Shown: positions 48,801 through 61,213, numbered from the stretch's first letter. The stretch is DNA of 64,000 nucleotides from Okapia johnstoni (GCA_024291935.2 CM044322.1:26907405-26971404); one strand, 5' to 3'. The notes: generated from the sequence alone by a model not told the origin. Made by a program: numbers and translations.

Positions 48801-51800
48801 AGGTTCACCTGTTCTGACCCAGCCCACCTCTTGCCCTCAGTACCAGGTGCTCAGCTTTAAACCTCTCCCAATCACTACCATCCAGGGTCACCAAAAAGAA
48901 GAAAACAGGCAAGAAGAAGAAGCCCAGATCAGATGAGGAAGCAAGTCCACTCCACCCGGCCTCCACCCAGCACACTTGTGCCCGGCAGGGCAATGGTGAC
49001 ACCGTGGTCAGCAGCCCAGGCCCTGGGCGGGGCTCCCCAGACACCACCCTGGCCTTCCCGCCACAGGAGGGAGAGGGGCCTGGCAGCACGGTGGAGGGCA
49101 GCGAGCGCTCAGAGCCCGGCCAGGTGGGCCTGCTTATCCCCGAGATGAAGGACACCTCCATGGAGCGCGTGGGGCAGCCCCTGAGTAAGGTCATCGACCA
49201 GCTCAACGGGCAGCTGGACCCCGCCACCTGGCACTCCCACGTCGAGCACCCGGACCAGTCCTTTCGGACCGGCTCTCCCGGGGACGCCCCGGAGAGGCCG
49301 CCATTTTGCGACTTTAGTGAGGGGCTTCCAGCCCCAATGGACTTCTACCGCTTTACCATCGAGAGTCCAAGTACTGTTACATCAGGTGGCGGCCACCATG
49401 ACCCTGCAGGGCCTGGCCAACCGCTGCATGTTCCTGGTAGCCCTGCGGCTGCTGGCCAAGAAGAAGCGGGGGGAGGAGGAGGACCAGGACAGACACTTCG
49501 GCCCTTAGAGAACACCCCGGGGGAGGTTCAGAAGCCAGAGGCCCAGGAACTGGACACCCGGCTGCCCCAGGTCGGTGAGGGGCTGGAGCCAGAGCCTGGG
49601 ACCCAGGAGGCTCTTTGCAGTCTCAAGGGAGACCAGCCCAGCCCCTGTCTGAGCAGCGCCGAGGACTCCGGGGTGGAGGAGGGCCAGGGGAGCCCTTCTG
49701 AGATGACCCACTCGGCAGAGTTCAGGTGAGCCAGTCTGTCTGTGCCACATGTGTGAGCCACGCCTCTCCTCAATCAGGGCACGCTGGGCATCTGCCCTTC
49801 AAATAGGCCGAGCACAGCTCCTGGAAGACCTACCCTGGGCTGGGAGGTAGGAAGGGGTGTGGCCCTCCAGTGTCGCCTCACCTCCGTGCACATATCGTCT
49901 CCGTGCACCTGTGTGGCCTCTCCCTGCCCCTGCTCTAGCTGACCCCGCGTCCTCCCCACACTTGTCCCCCTCACAGAGTAGACAACAATCACCTGCTCCT
50001 GCTGATGATCCATGTGTTTCGAGAAAACGAAGAGCAGCTCTTCAGAGTAAGTCCCGGGATCCCAAGAATGAGCAAGAGCCACACAGGGAGGGCATGGCCG
50101 GATGGGCCACGCGCCTGCTTAGAAGGGGGCACGGGCTGTCCGGGGCGGGGTGTGGGCCTCAGGGTCTGACATCTCTGCTCCGGCCCCTCAGATGATCCGG
50201 ATGAGCACCGGGCACATGGAGGGCAACCTGCAGCTGCTGTACGTGCTGCTCACAGACTGCTATGTCTACCTGCTCCGGAAAGGTGCCTGCCGACCCCCGG
50301 CTAGGCCAGGGCAACCTCTGAGGGCACGTTGAGGATGAGACTGACTGCTTCCTCATCCCCTGCACCCGCCTCCCCCCGCCCCCCGCCCCCGGCCCTGCTG
50401 CCCCGAGTGTCTCTCAGCTGCAAGTGGTAATGAACATGCACAACTGGGAAGGGGCTGTCAGTGTCCCAAGATGTGAGCCTGGGGACCTCTCCATGAGTAC
50501 CCCATGTCATTCTCCTACCCCATCATTTCAGACCACAGGACGAGGACGGGTCCTCACTGAGAAAAGGTCTTAAAAATGGGGCGGGGGGAGGGCAGAGAGG
50601 CCCCCAGGGGTAATAAGCATTGGGGTCTCCTCTCTCAGGGGCCACAGAGAAGCCATACTTGGTGGAAGAGGCTGTTTCTTACAATGAGCTCGACTACGTG
50701 TCGGTGAGTTCGGGCTCCGCGGCTGGTGTGTGCTGTCTGCAGGGCTCCGCGGGCCACCCACCCTCAGAGCTGCAGAGCAAGGCCGACCCCTGGCCTCAGT
50801 CCCAGGGTGGGTGCCAGCTCTCATCTATCCCCGGGATGCCGGGGATAAGAACCAAGCCCAAGGGTCCCTCTTCCTCCTCTGTACGTCCGACCATCCCTTC
50901 CCACTTCATGGTGACCCCAGTCTGTGCTTCTTCCCTCCCCAGCCCACCCTCTCTCTGGCCATGGCTGCCACATAGCCGAGCTCTGTGTGCATGTGAGGGT
51001 TTGGTTTCCGGCAGGTGGGCCTTGACCAACAGACAGTGAAGCTGGTGTGCACCAACCGCAGGAAGCAGTTTCTGCTGGACACGGCGGACTTGGCCCTGGC
51101 CGAGTGAGTGACACGCCCTTTCTGCGGGCCGGAGACAGAGCATGTGCTCCTGGCCTGGCCACACCCCTGAGGGTAGAGGGTGGGAACTGGGCTGCTGCTG
51201 CTGCTGGTAAGGCGCTTCAGTCGTGTCTAGCAGGCCACCAGGCTCCCCCATCCCTGGGATTTTTCAGGCAAGAACACTGGAGTGGGCTGCCATTTTCTTC
51301 TCCAATGCATGAAAGTGAAAACTGAAAGTTAAGTCGCTCAGTCGTGTCTGACTCTTAGCGACCCCATGGACTGCAGCCTACCAGGCTCCTCCATCCATGG
51401 GATTTTCCAGGCAAGAGTACTGGAGTGGGTTGCCACTGCCTTCTCCGGGAAGTGGGCTATGAAGAAGCAGAAAGCAGAGACAAGTTCCATTTGGAGCCAG
51501 CCGTCCGGGCAGAGAAGCAGGGGGGTGACAGACACACTGACTGACTGGTGACCTCAAACCCTCAGTGGCCCCCAGAGAGGAAAAGAGGGCTGGCGGAATC
51601 ACCCCCACAGGAGAGAAAGCATAGCCCCTGCTTCGGGGCCATGGGGCCACTCGTGCCCCACGTGCTTCCCTGACAGTCCCACGTGCTTCCCTGCACACAC
51701 TGTCTATCTTGATGTCACATCTTCATCCGAGTCCTGCTGCGTCACCTCACCCAGCCTTCCCTTGTGGTCAAGACCCAAGGCCCCTTGGCCATCATGAAGG

Positions 51801-54800
51801 TTTAGGTTTCCCAGGCCACCGTTTGATGACCATGGACTGCTACCCCCTCATTGCCTCACCCGCCACCTTAGCTCTGGTTCTAGACGGGTCCCTCCCCTCA
51901 GACCCTGTGACCCCTTCAGGTCAGACGTCTTCAGGACTAAGCCCTGTTCCTGTGAGGGGTGGGGGCCCCAGGCCTCTGACAGCAGACCCCACTCCCCGCA
52001 CAGGTTCTTCTTGGCTTCTTTGAAGTCAGCCATGATCAAGGGCTGTCGGGAACCCCCCTACCCCAGCATCCTGACTGATGCCACCATGGAGAAGCTGGCT
52101 CTGGCCAAATTTGTGGCCCAGGAATCTAAGTGTGAGGTAAGAACCTGGGGAGAGGCCGTTGTCCCCAAGATGTGAGCCCTGGTGTTAGGGTCACGAGGTG
52201 CAGACAGCAGTCTTTCATGTTTTTCCATCATCTGCCTGCACAGGCTCTCCCCTCCTCCCCAGCCTAGCCACCTCCCCAGTTGGGATGTGTCCTCACCCTG
52301 AAAACGGCCATTCTTGCTTCTGACCCTGACCTCACCGCTCCGTCCTCTGCCCTCTCCCTCCCCAGGCAACCGCTGTTACTGTGCGCTTCTATGGGCTTGT
52401 GCACTGGGAGGACCCTCAGGACGAGTTCCTGGGCCCCACCCCCTGCCACTGCTCACCCCCCGAGGGCACCATCACCAAAGAAGGCATGCTGCATTACAAG
52501 GCAGGCACCTCCTACCTGGGCAAGGAGCACTGGAAGACCTGCTTCGTGGTGCTCAGGTGAGAGCTCTGGCCCGGAGGTTGGGGTGGGGGACAGCACCCTC
52601 CTTCCCACGGGGATCCTAGAACTTCTCTGTGGTGTCAGCCACGTAGGGCACAAGGAAGCCCAGGACATCTCAGGTGCAGACTAGGGCTGTGCCCAGGCCT
52701 GGGGATATGTGTTCCCTGCGGTACCTCTGCAGTTCTTCCACCCTCCTAGCCGCCCCAGCCTCCTTGGCCTCTGTGTTTCAAGCCCCAGCTTGCAAAGATC
52801 CCCAGGGTGTAGGCTCTGCAGGCCCCCAGATCGGAGCCCAGACTGACCCCTGCCCCGTTCTGCCCCTGCAGCAACGGGATCCTCTACCAGTATCCTGACC
52901 GCACCGACGTGACGCCCCTGCTCTCAGTGAACATGGGGTGAGTGTCCTGGGCAGTGGGGTTGCTGGGCAGGTACTGGGGCCTATGTTGCTGCTGAAGGTC
53001 AAGGTCTAGCTGGGCCTGGGGCTCAACTCAGCCCCACCCCCACTCAGTGCCCTGGGGTCTGCTGAGCTCTGGGGGAACCTGGAGGAAGCAAAAGGAACTC
53101 CCCACCTGGAGAGGATCCAGTCTGATGGGGAAGCAGTCCTTTCCCTGGAATCGCCTGACCTAAGAGGGATATGAACACACATACACCTGGAGGGAGCGTC
53201 AGCCCCCAGGGGTGACGCCTGCTGATTCTGAGAGGGTGGGGCTGAGAGCGGATTCTCCACCCCTCACCTGGCCCTGCTCAGTATGCAGAAGGACTTCGGT
53301 AATCCTGGAGATTAAAGGTGTTACACAGAAGAGGTGGGGGCAGGGCTGCCCAGCTGTGGGGTCTGGACCACCCTCTGGTGTCCTCCAGCCCCCCAGACTG
53401 TGGGGCAGCCCCAGGTCTGCAGGCCTCGACCAGCCCCACGAGCTCCCCTGTGCCACCCCTGCCTCCTTGACCCATCTCACCCTCCTCCTCTGGCCCAGGG
53501 GGGAGCAGTGCGGTGGCTGTCGGAGATCCAACACCACGGATCGGCCCCACGCCTTCCAGGTCATCCTCGCCGACAGGCCCTGCCTAGAGCTGAGCGCCGA
53601 CAGCGAGGCTGAGATGGCCGACTGGATGCAGCACCTTTGCCAGGCTGTGTCCAAGGGGGTGAGCGCCTTCTCCCCTCCCCCTACCACGGGCCCCTTCCCT
53701 AAACCCAACAGCCTCTGAGAACCAAGACAGGACCTCCAAGGACCAGCCCAAGAGTCCACCCTGGAGCTTAGGGCCACCCGTGGCCTGACACTCCCACCAT
53801 CACTGGGCCAGCCCCTTTACTCCTGAGGTGGGCAGAGTCTGCTTGACCTCTGGAGGGCTGGGCAGAGGGGCTGGCTAGCCCCTGAAGCAGGGTGTCCTGG
53901 TGCAGACCAGCCCTGGAGAGCTCCAGCTTCCCCTCCCTTCCCCCACCCATGCCCCCAGGTCATCCCCCAGGGGGTAGCTCCCAGCCCCTGCATCCCTTGC
54001 TGCCTGGTAATCACCGATGACCACCTCTTCACGTGCCACGAGGATTGCCAGACCAGCTTCTTTCCGCTCCCTGGGTACTGCCAAGCTGGCCGACATCTGT
54101 GCTGTGTCCACTGAACCGGGCAAGGAGTACTGCCTCTTGGTGAGCCGGGTGAGGGGGCAGGCTATGGAGGCAGGCCCTGCCATAGCAGTGCTGGGCCTGC
54201 TCACCTGAGGCCCCTGCTCTGTCCAGGAGTTCTCCCAGGACAGCGCACAGCCCCTCCCACCCTGGGTTGTCTACTTGAGCTGCACACCTGAACTGGACCG
54301 ATTCCTGTCTGCACTGAACTCAGGGTGGAAAGCCATCTACCAGGTACCCAGCTGCCAGAGCCCTGCAGAAGGGAGCCCTTCCCTGGGGAAAGGAGCCCTG
54401 CACTGCACAGACCAAGGCAGGAGTCAGGGGCCCAGGGAAGCACTGAGCTAGGAGCTCTGGGACAGACATCTGTAGGACCAAAGGGTCAGGACACTAACTC
54501 CCTTGGAATCTGAGGCTAAAGCTGCGCATCGAGCCCAGGAAACGCCATTCTTGACCTTCTCAGTCCCCATCACAAAGCAGGAATTAAATGCTTATAGTGG
54601 GGCTAGAGCTCTGCTCAGATGGTGGGGGCATAGAGCTCAGAGCCAGGCTGAGGGGGCCTCATTGAACTCCTGGACAGATCCTGGTATGAGCACATGCTAT
54701 GCTGCCCCTCAGAAGCTTTGGACCCACCTTGGGCAGAGCGCACTTCCACAGGGAGACTCCCTGCCTCCTGGTGCCACCCCCAGCCCCCTCCCCCAAGAGC

Positions 54801-55109
54801 TGGTGCCCCCCTGGAAGGAGGAAGCTCAGGGAGCATCTCCCGGTGGACTGGTGCCCTCCTTTCTCAGCAGCGTGGACATAGTTCCAGGGCAAGGTTACAG
54901 CCGGTGCGGAGGGACCCCTCAGCTCCCTGAGAGCTCTTGGCTCAGCCCTCAGATTCCTGCCACACCCCACACAGGTGGACCTTCCACATAAGGCCATCCA
55001 GGAAGCCTCCAAGAAGAAGTTCGAGGATGCCCTGAGCCTCATCCACAGCGCCTGGCAGCGGAGCGACAGCCTGTGCCGGGGCAGAGCCTCCCGGGACCCC
55101 TGGTGTTGA
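17327..55109 (+). CDS. PLEKHM2: Pleckstrin homology domain-containing family M member 2 (SKIP)
   Basis: Twenty coding exons: 17327-17386, 40278-40384, 40788-40897, 41453-41552, 42105-42192, 42997-43183, 44476-44535, 47548-47776, 48886-49725, 49977-50046, 50192-50282, 50639-50703, 51015-51103, 52004-52136, 52366-52556, 52872-52937, 53499-53658, 53959-54139, 54227-54343, 54975-55109. All introns are GT/AG and the phases close, except for one surplus base in exon 18. The restored length is about 1,025 residues, against 1,019 in human. In the family, SKIP binds Arl8-GTP through an N-terminal RUN domain (about residues 36-158) and kinesin light chain through two W-acidic motifs (W207-D208 and W236-E237 here), moving lysosomes outward. 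A basic patch lies at residues 317-326. A PH domain spans about residues 779-880, with its conserved late Trp at 871. Salmonella SifA is known to target the C-terminal part. As written, the frame stops at 54112-54114 after 933 codons. Confidence 0.95.
18701..18780. repeat. 43-bp tandem duplication
   Basis: Two adjacent near-identical copies share acctttctaatctaatctgg and gctgattgtggcttca. They start at 18,701 and 18,744, a 43-base period, with one substitution in the shared part (a to g). Confidence 0.9.
19060..19240 (+). repeat. MIR SINE fragment
   Basis: MIR order is clear: cctgggttcaaacctgccct, ctctctgtgccttgtttctc, atctataaagcagggataaa, then a degraded end. Confidence 0.8.
19252..19835. 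repeat. Ancient interspersed repeat, split by a Bov-tA
   Basis: The flanks (19,252-19,382 and 19,612-19,835) read as one old element: agtctgtttggactgctaaa, gattctggaggctggaagcc, then tgacctaatcacttcccaaa and ctgaatttggggaggggc. The same family appears at 60,888-61,213. I cannot name it with confidence. Confidence 0.55.
19383..19611 (+). mobile_element. Bov-tA SINE with target-site duplication
   Basis: It is well preserved, with the tRNA head (ttccctggtggctcagatga) and BovA body. It is bracketed by ATGGTGAGG at 19,374-19,382 and 19,612-19,620, a clear target-site duplication. Confidence 0.92.
19832..19982 (+). mobile_element. BovB/ART2A 3' fragment
   Basis: Sense orientation: aggaggagaagggggcacaa, actcaatggacatgagtttg, aggacagggaagcctggcgt. 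It is truncated at the 5' side. Confidence 0.85.
20634..20985 (-). mobile_element. ART2A / BovB 3' fragment
   Basis: Antisense copy: attgttcagtccctcagtcg, agagtcttttccagtgagtc, gggactctcaagagccttg. It then breaks off. Confidence 0.9.
21562..21710 (+). mobile_element. BovB/ART2A 3' end
   Basis: Sense copy: ggatgagatggttggatggc, aggacagggaagcctggcgt, ggggtcgcaaagagttggat, then an A-rich (aac)-type tail. Confidence 0.88.
21855..22070 (+). repeat. MIR-like SINE fragment
   Basis: Diverged MIR order: gacctcatttagcctcagca, gtaatgagaattaaatta, agagcacagtatcttgcaca. Confidence 0.6.
22165..22365 (+). mobile_element. hAT-type nonautonomous DNA transposon fossil
   Basis: It resembles the mammalian-wide element with the landmarks gtcagactttttcctcaaag, aggccagatggtgaatgttt, gggtgtggctgtgttcccct and gcaggctggatttgtcgc. 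A related copy lies at 32,355. The family name is left open. Confidence 0.65.
22686..22900 (+). mobile_element. Bov-tA SINE
   Basis: Head gggctttcccggtggctcag, then the full BovA body ending ggttgcaaagagtcggaccc. Confidence 0.92.
25105..25342 (+). mobile_element. CHR-type SINE, 5'-truncated
   Basis: It lacks the usual head but keeps the long tail region: gcaactaagcccatgcgcca, caacaactactgagcc-like blocks, agagaaagcctacacacagc, and an AAATAAATAA-rich end. Confidence 0.85.
25985..26382 (-). mobile_element. ART2A / BovB 3' fragment
   Basis: Antisense copy beginning agttcagttcagtcgctctg and running through gatgccatccaaccatctca and ggactctcaagagtcttctc to aaaagcatcaattcttcggc. Confidence 0.92.
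26392..26583 (-). mobile_element. Bov-tA SINE
   Basis: Antisense copy: cgctcagtcatgtccaactc through cttctccaggggatcttccc to the reversed head gagctaccagggaagccc. Confidence 0.92.
26638..26780 (-). mobile_element. CHR-type SINE
   Basis: T-run start (reversed tail), ggccatgctgtgtggcttgt, ccaccagagatcaaacccag, and the reversed head accaccagggaattccc. Confidence 0.9.
26788..27056 (-). mobile_element. CHR-type SINE, long form
   Basis: The longer antisense CHR copy includes tactgggtcttcgttgctgc, cattgtggtggcttctcctg, gagatcaaacctgtgtggca and the reversed head ccaccaaggaatctccc. It lies directly beside the copy at 26,638. Confidence 0.88.
30608..30725. mobile_element. MER5A-like hAT fossil
   Basis: It starts tctaaagcagtgatcctccg, with ttaggattatctggggagta and ctcctgggccccacccccag. 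This matches the known MER5A layout in part. The right end is lost. Confidence 0.65.
30990..31335 (-). mobile_element. CHR-type SINE, long form
   Basis: Antisense copy: tggttgtgctgggtcttcac, gcggtggcttctgtaattgc, catgtgggatcttgctggag, and the reversed head ggaccaccagagaatacc. Confidence 0.88.
31365..32235 (+). repeat. L2 LINE 3' region, split by a CHR SINE
   Basis: The L2 order is recognisable: cagaccaaaaaccttagaat, ctcaatctaat-like, cttccccctagtt-like, then gcaggtgctcaataaatctt at the end. A CHR element (32,056-32,174) interrupts the terminal part. Confidence 0.75.
32056..32174 (+). mobile_element. CHR-type SINE with target-site duplication
   Basis: AAGAATAGCAT occurs at 32,045-32,055 and again at 32,175-32,185 around a copy with gaggtccagtggttaagact and ctagtcggggaactaagatc. 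Confidence 0.9.
32355..32545 (+). mobile_element. hAT-type nonautonomous DNA transposon fossil
   Basis: Same family as 22,165: tcaggagactttttctgtga, gggccaaatagtaaatattt, aataaaactttgtttgcaaa, and cttgttgacccctcctc at the right end. Confidence 0.72.
33085..33405 (-). repeat. MIR SINE, split by a CHR SINE
   Basis: The antisense MIR halves are ctaacatttattaagtgctt to gatcaggaaactgagttt (left) and gagaggttaagtcacttgcc to aatccagattgcctgcc (right). The CHR copy at 33,201-33,320 lies between them. Confidence 0.82.
33201..33320 (+). mobile_element. CHR-type SINE inside MIR
   Basis: agggacttccctggcagtcc start, then ggttccgtccctggtcagg and a gacacagctgagagaaaa tail. Confidence 0.9.
33454..33642 (+). 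mobile_element. CHR-type SINE with target-site duplication
   Basis: GATGGCTCTAG flanks the copy at 33,443-33,453 and 33,643-33,653. The element reads from gacttccctggtagtccagt to an AAATAAATAAG-rich tail. Confidence 0.93.
34280..34722 (-). repeat. L1 LINE 3' fragment
   Basis: Antisense L1 landmarks: gtgagtaatattccattgca, tctttatccattcatctgtc, gatggacactgaggttgctt, aataatgctgcatgaac. The other end has caggtgtgcaacatagtgat. Confidence 0.85.
34735..35112 (-). repeat. MIR SINE, split by a DNA transposon fossil
   Basis: Left half aatgcctattgagcatttgc to about 34,830. Right half about 35,020 onward, with ttttacagatgagaaaaagt and aagtaatttgccaaaggtac. A TIR element lies between. Confidence 0.7.
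34838..35012. mobile_element. Short hAT-like element with terminal inverted repeats
   Basis: The ends are imperfect inverted repeats: cactgtccagtacagtagtc and agtggctactgtattggaca. A second inner pair (tagccatatgtggttattga) is also present. It is AT-rich in the middle. The family is not named. Confidence 0.65.
35345..35540 (+). mobile_element. CHR-type SINE
   Basis: aaggacttcgctggtggtcc, gtttgatccctggtcaggga, then an ATTAATTAAAATAAA tail. Confidence 0.9.
35550..36790 (+). repeat. Old L1 LINE, ORF2 3' part
   Basis: Sense L1 signs, heavily decayed: aaaccttaactaacagaggg, atcaacagagcaataaaaa, gtgtgaataggcaattcaca and gcgatcagagaaatacaatt. No long frame survives. Confidence 0.75.
36854..36899. 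repeat. (AT)n microsatellite
   Basis: The AT dinucleotide is uninterrupted from 36,854 to 36,890, then there is one C and a further AT run. It abuts the 5' head of a Bov-tA copy. Confidence 0.97.
36900..37110 (+). mobile_element. Bov-tA SINE
   Basis: Head ggggcttcccttatggctta, BovA body, (aac)-type tail, followed by a short (CA)n at about 37,108-37,122. Confidence 0.92.
37512..37645 (+). mobile_element. CHR-type SINE
   Basis: Near-canonical: gggacttccctggtggtcca, ggtttgatccctggtcaggg, ggcctggccaaaaaataaaa. Confidence 0.95.
38310..39175 (-). mobile_element. BovB (RTE) LINE 3' fragment
   Basis: This is the longest BovB piece here. It is antisense. The ART2A part (38,310-38,760) is followed by BovB-specific sequence such as ggcaaagtgatgtctctgct, aagcatcttttaatttcatg and tgggaccagatgccaagatc. 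No open frame for the reverse transcriptase survives. Confidence 0.9.
39185..39442 (-). mobile_element. CHR-type SINE, long form
   Basis: Antisense copy directly after the BovB break: gcgctgggtctttgttgctg, tggcatgtgggatcttcccg, and the reversed head gaccaccaggaaagccc. Confidence 0.92.
39995..40193 (-). mobile_element. CHR-type SINE 85 bp before exon 2
   Basis: Antisense copy: ggcattgggtctttgttgtg, tgaccggggattgaacccgc, gaaccaccagggaagtccc. It ends about 85 bases upstream of PLEKHM2 coding exon 2. Confidence 0.92.
40278..42192 (+). CDS. PLEKHM2: PLEKHM2 coding exons 2-5 (RUN domain)
   Basis: Exons 40278-40384, 40788-40897, 41453-41552 and 42105-42192 encode residues 21-155, nearly the whole RUN domain. 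Blocks such as [34 protein letters not shown] and [20 protein letters not shown] match the human protein. In this family the domain binds Arl8 GTPase on lysosomes. Boundary phases are 0-2, 2-1, 1-2 and 2-0. Confidence 0.95.
42563..42592. repeat. Five tandem GGTCAY-type hexamers
   Basis: Hexamers ggtcat, ggtcac, ggtcac, agtcat, ggtcac lie end to end in PLEKHM2 intron 5. The surroundings are otherwise unremarkable. Confidence 0.9.
42997..43183 (+). CDS. PLEKHM2: PLEKHM2 coding exon 6, first W-acidic motif
   Basis: Residues 156-218. It opens with the Asp/Tyr/Pro-rich [18 protein letters not shown] end of the RUN region and ends with [14 protein letters not shown]207-D208 is the first kinesin-light-chain-binding W-acidic motif known in human SKIP. 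Exit phase 1. Confidence 0.95.
44476..44535 (+). CDS. PLEKHM2: PLEKHM2 coding exon 7 (60-nt cassette, second W-acidic motif)
   Basis: Sixty bases, entry and exit phase both 1, so it can be skipped without shifting the frame. It encodes about residues 218-237, including W236-E237, the second kinesin-light-chain-binding W-acidic motif. The acceptor (tttttgtag) and donor (GTGGGA) are both weaker than those of the neighbouring exons. Confidence 0.93.
45100..45234 (+). mobile_element. CHR-type SINE with target-site duplication
   Basis: GAAATCTGTC flanks it at 45,090-45,099 and 45,235-45,244. The 3' tail is a run of 16 A bases, suggesting a fairly young insertion. Confidence 0.93.
47548..47776 (+). 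CDS. PLEKHM2: PLEKHM2 coding exon 8
   Basis: Residues 238-314. Ser/Thr-rich linker ([31 protein letters not shown]), probably disordered and phosphorylatable. Entry phase 1, exit phase 2. Confidence 0.95.
48886..49725 (+). CDS. PLEKHM2: PLEKHM2 coding exon 9 (840 nt linker)
   Basis: The largest exon, residues 314-594. It starts with a Lys-rich patch (K317-K320 and K323-K326), followed by a low-complexity acidic/Ser/Pro/Gly linker with conserved islands [28 protein letters not shown] and [20 protein letters not shown]. It is unusually GC-rich. The frame is open throughout and closes at AG before GTGAGC. Confidence 0.95.
49977..52136 (+). CDS. PLEKHM2: PLEKHM2 coding exons 10-14
   Basis: Exons 49977-50046, 50192-50282, 50639-50703, 51015-51103 and 52004-52136, residues 594-743. 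This conserved block ([73 protein letters not shown]) lies before the PH domain. Its hydrophobic/strand pattern suggests a folded domain, but I do not assign a named one. Confidence 0.93.
51196..51450 (-). mobile_element. Bov-tA/BovA dimer SINE in PLEKHM2 intron 13
   Basis: Two antisense BovA units: gcgcttcagtcgtgtctagc near 51,211 and agtcgctcagtcgtgtctga near 51,332. There is a CTG run (51,191-51,206) at the left edge. Confidence 0.9.
52366..53658 (+). CDS. PLEKHM2: PLEKHM2 coding exons 15-17 (PH domain)
   Basis: Exons 52366-52556, 52872-52937 and 53499-53658, residues 744-882. The PH fold runs from about [10 protein letters not shown] through [17 protein letters not shown] and [17 protein letters not shown] to the last-helix Trp871 in [12 protein letters not shown]. 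In human SKIP this C-terminal region is the contact for the Salmonella effector SifA. Confidence 0.95.
53959..54139 (+). pseudogene. PLEKHM2: PLEKHM2 coding exon 18 with a one-base frameshift
   Basis: The exon is 181 bases; 180 are needed to join exon 17 (exit phase 0) to exon 19 (entry phase 0). The frame reads correctly to CQTSF at residue 916. The bases at 54,061-54,063 are then TTT where TT is expected, and the reading leaves the family sequence. FRSLGTAK and STEPGKEYC continue only in the +1 frame. In the unshifted frame the first stop is TGA 54112-54114. Splice sites (cccccag / GTGAGC) are intact. Only this exon is marked as broken; the rest of the gene looks functional. Confidence 0.85.
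54227..55109 (+). CDS. PLEKHM2: PLEKHM2 coding exons 19-20 and stop
   Basis: Exons 54227-54343 and 54975-55109. They encode the conserved tail ([43 protein letters not shown]) ending in DPWC and TGA at 55107-55109, as in human. One residue is missing relative to human in the Lys run (EASKKKFED). They are reached only if the exon 18 surplus base is absent. Confidence 0.92.
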
Positions 55110-55935
55110 GGCTGAGCTGGCTGGTGTCCTGGGGGGGCAGGAGAGGGGGGCACGTGGGCGGCACACAGTCATCACCGTGTCACCGAGCTGCTCGGGGCCA
55201 GGCCCCCACCCGTGTTCCTGGGCAGTCGAACCACCAAGTGGGACTTGAGACCCGGTCTCCCTCCCAGGGGCCCAGAGCAGGTGCACCACACCCTGGGCTT
55301 CCTGCCTGGCAGGGGGCGACTGGGAAGTGCTGGGCCAGGGGGTCCGAGCCCTATGGGCTCTGCAGATGCACGGCCTCCTCTCCGGGGTCGCTGCCTCAGT
55401 CCACGAGGGGGAGTGGAAGGACTGGGAGGGCAGGAGCCCCTTCCTCCCCTGGGTCAGGGGCCCGGGCAGAGGCTTAGGCCGCCCTGGGGGCTCTGAGTGC
55501 CCGGCCATCCCTGTTCATGTTTGAACATTGACCCGGCTGGGAGGGAAGCTGCAACACCGAGGTCTACTGCATGTCTCCTCCTCACTAACTCCATTCCCAA
55601 GCACACTGCTGCCTGCCTTCCAGACTCCAGGGGTGACGGGGGTGCGCGGGGCCAGGCTGGCCCTCCCTGGCTTCCAGGAGGCTCTGCATGTCCACAGCCC
55701 CCTCCCTGACTCCTTCCAACCTGGCAGTGCCTGTGGGATCTGGGAATCAGGCTGTGTCCTTTGCTGGGAGCACAGCAGGGTGAGGAGGAGGGCTTGGAGA
55801 GGAGCAAAGCCCACCAGCCTGTGACGGCTGCTTGGCTGGAGCCAGGTCCTTCCCAAGAGGGGCCCTCTGGGAGAGAGGGTCAGGTGGTGTGGGTTTTGTT
55901 TTTTAAAATAAAATAGACATGTTATATTGCCAAGA
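55110..55935 (+). other. PLEKHM2: PLEKHM2 3' UTR
   Basis: GC-rich untranslated sequence ending at AATAAA 55907-55912. The cleavage site is expected about 20 bases on. No repeats recognised. Confidence 0.75.
55907..55912 (+). terminator. PLEKHM2: Poly(A) signal of PLEKHM2
   Basis: AATAAA in a T/A-rich dip right after GC-rich 3' UTR, with a TGTTATATTG downstream stretch. Confidence 0.8.
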
Positions 55936-60323
<4,388 letters not shown>

Positions 60324-60589
60324 GCAGTGTTCTTCACCCTGACATGGCCGGCCATTTGGCAGGACACGATGGCCCGCTGCAGCTGGGAATGGCTGTTCCA
60401 GAGCCGGCCCAGGCCCAGGCCCTGCCGCAGGTCCAGGGGAAGTGTAGACAGCTGTGGTCAACCCAGCCCCAGGGCCCACCTAGAGCCAGTGGACCCACCC
60501 GGAATCACCACCCACTCCGTTCTCCAGAAAGTGCTCATCCTTCTCTGTCCCAGGTTACCTTATCCCAGAGCCTTACTTGTCACAATAAC

Positions 60590-60760
60590 CACTCCAAGGT
60601 GTGAACAGTGCTGCGAGTTGGGTCACATACAATATCAACTTGCTTACACGGTAGGAGATAGTAAAATTCTGTTACTGATGAGGAAGTGGAAGCTCAGAAA
60701 GGTGACGTGATTTGACCCAAGCCGCACAGCTTTGAAGGGTCAGAGCTGGAACTGGAAATC
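60590..60760 (-). repeat. MIR SINE fragment
   Basis: Antisense MIR, diverged: ttactgatgaggaagtggaa, gctcagaaaggtgacgtgat, cgcacagctttgaagggtca. Confidence 0.75.
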
Positions 60761-60887
60761 ACCTCTGCCCACCCCCGACCTGTGCCCTTGGCGAGAGTCA
60801 GGACCATAGGGGCCAGAGTGCCCCTGAGGGATCACTGCCCATGTGGGAGGCCCTGGCGAGCACTGTGAGGCATTGGGGTCATCGTCT

Positions 60888-61213
60888 GTGTTAGTCTGCC
60901 AAGGCCACCATTACAGAGCTCCTCAGACTAGGCAGCTTAAACCACAGAATGTTCTTTTCTCACAGCTCTGGAGGCTACATGTCCAGGGGTCGGCAAGGTT
61001 GGTTTCCCCTGAGACGGTCTTCCCTCTTGTGTCTGGGTCCTAATCCCCTCTTAAAAGAACACCAGTTATATTGGATTAAGCCTAACACTAATGACCTCAT
61101 GTTAACTTAATTACTTCCTTAAAGACCCCATCTCTAAATACAGACACCTTCTGAGGTTAGAACTTCCCTATATGAATCTGGGGTGGGGGAGAGGACACAA
61201 CACAGTCCCTCAA
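60888..61213. repeat. Ancient interspersed repeat
   Basis: Same family as 19,252-19,835: gttagtctgccaaggccacc, cacagctctggaggctacat, tgacctcatgttaacttaat, gaatctggggtgggggagag. Family not named. Confidence 0.55.

Noticed and set aside
17327..55109. Calling the whole PLEKHM2 gene a pseudogene
   Set aside because: All 20 exons, splice sites and the promoter CpG island are intact. The only defect is one T, which is more simply explained by an assembly error or an allele.
54942..55508. Antisense open frame of 188 codons over PLEKHM2 exon 20
   Set aside because: Low stop density in GC-rich DNA explains it; the sense strand carries the conserved exon.
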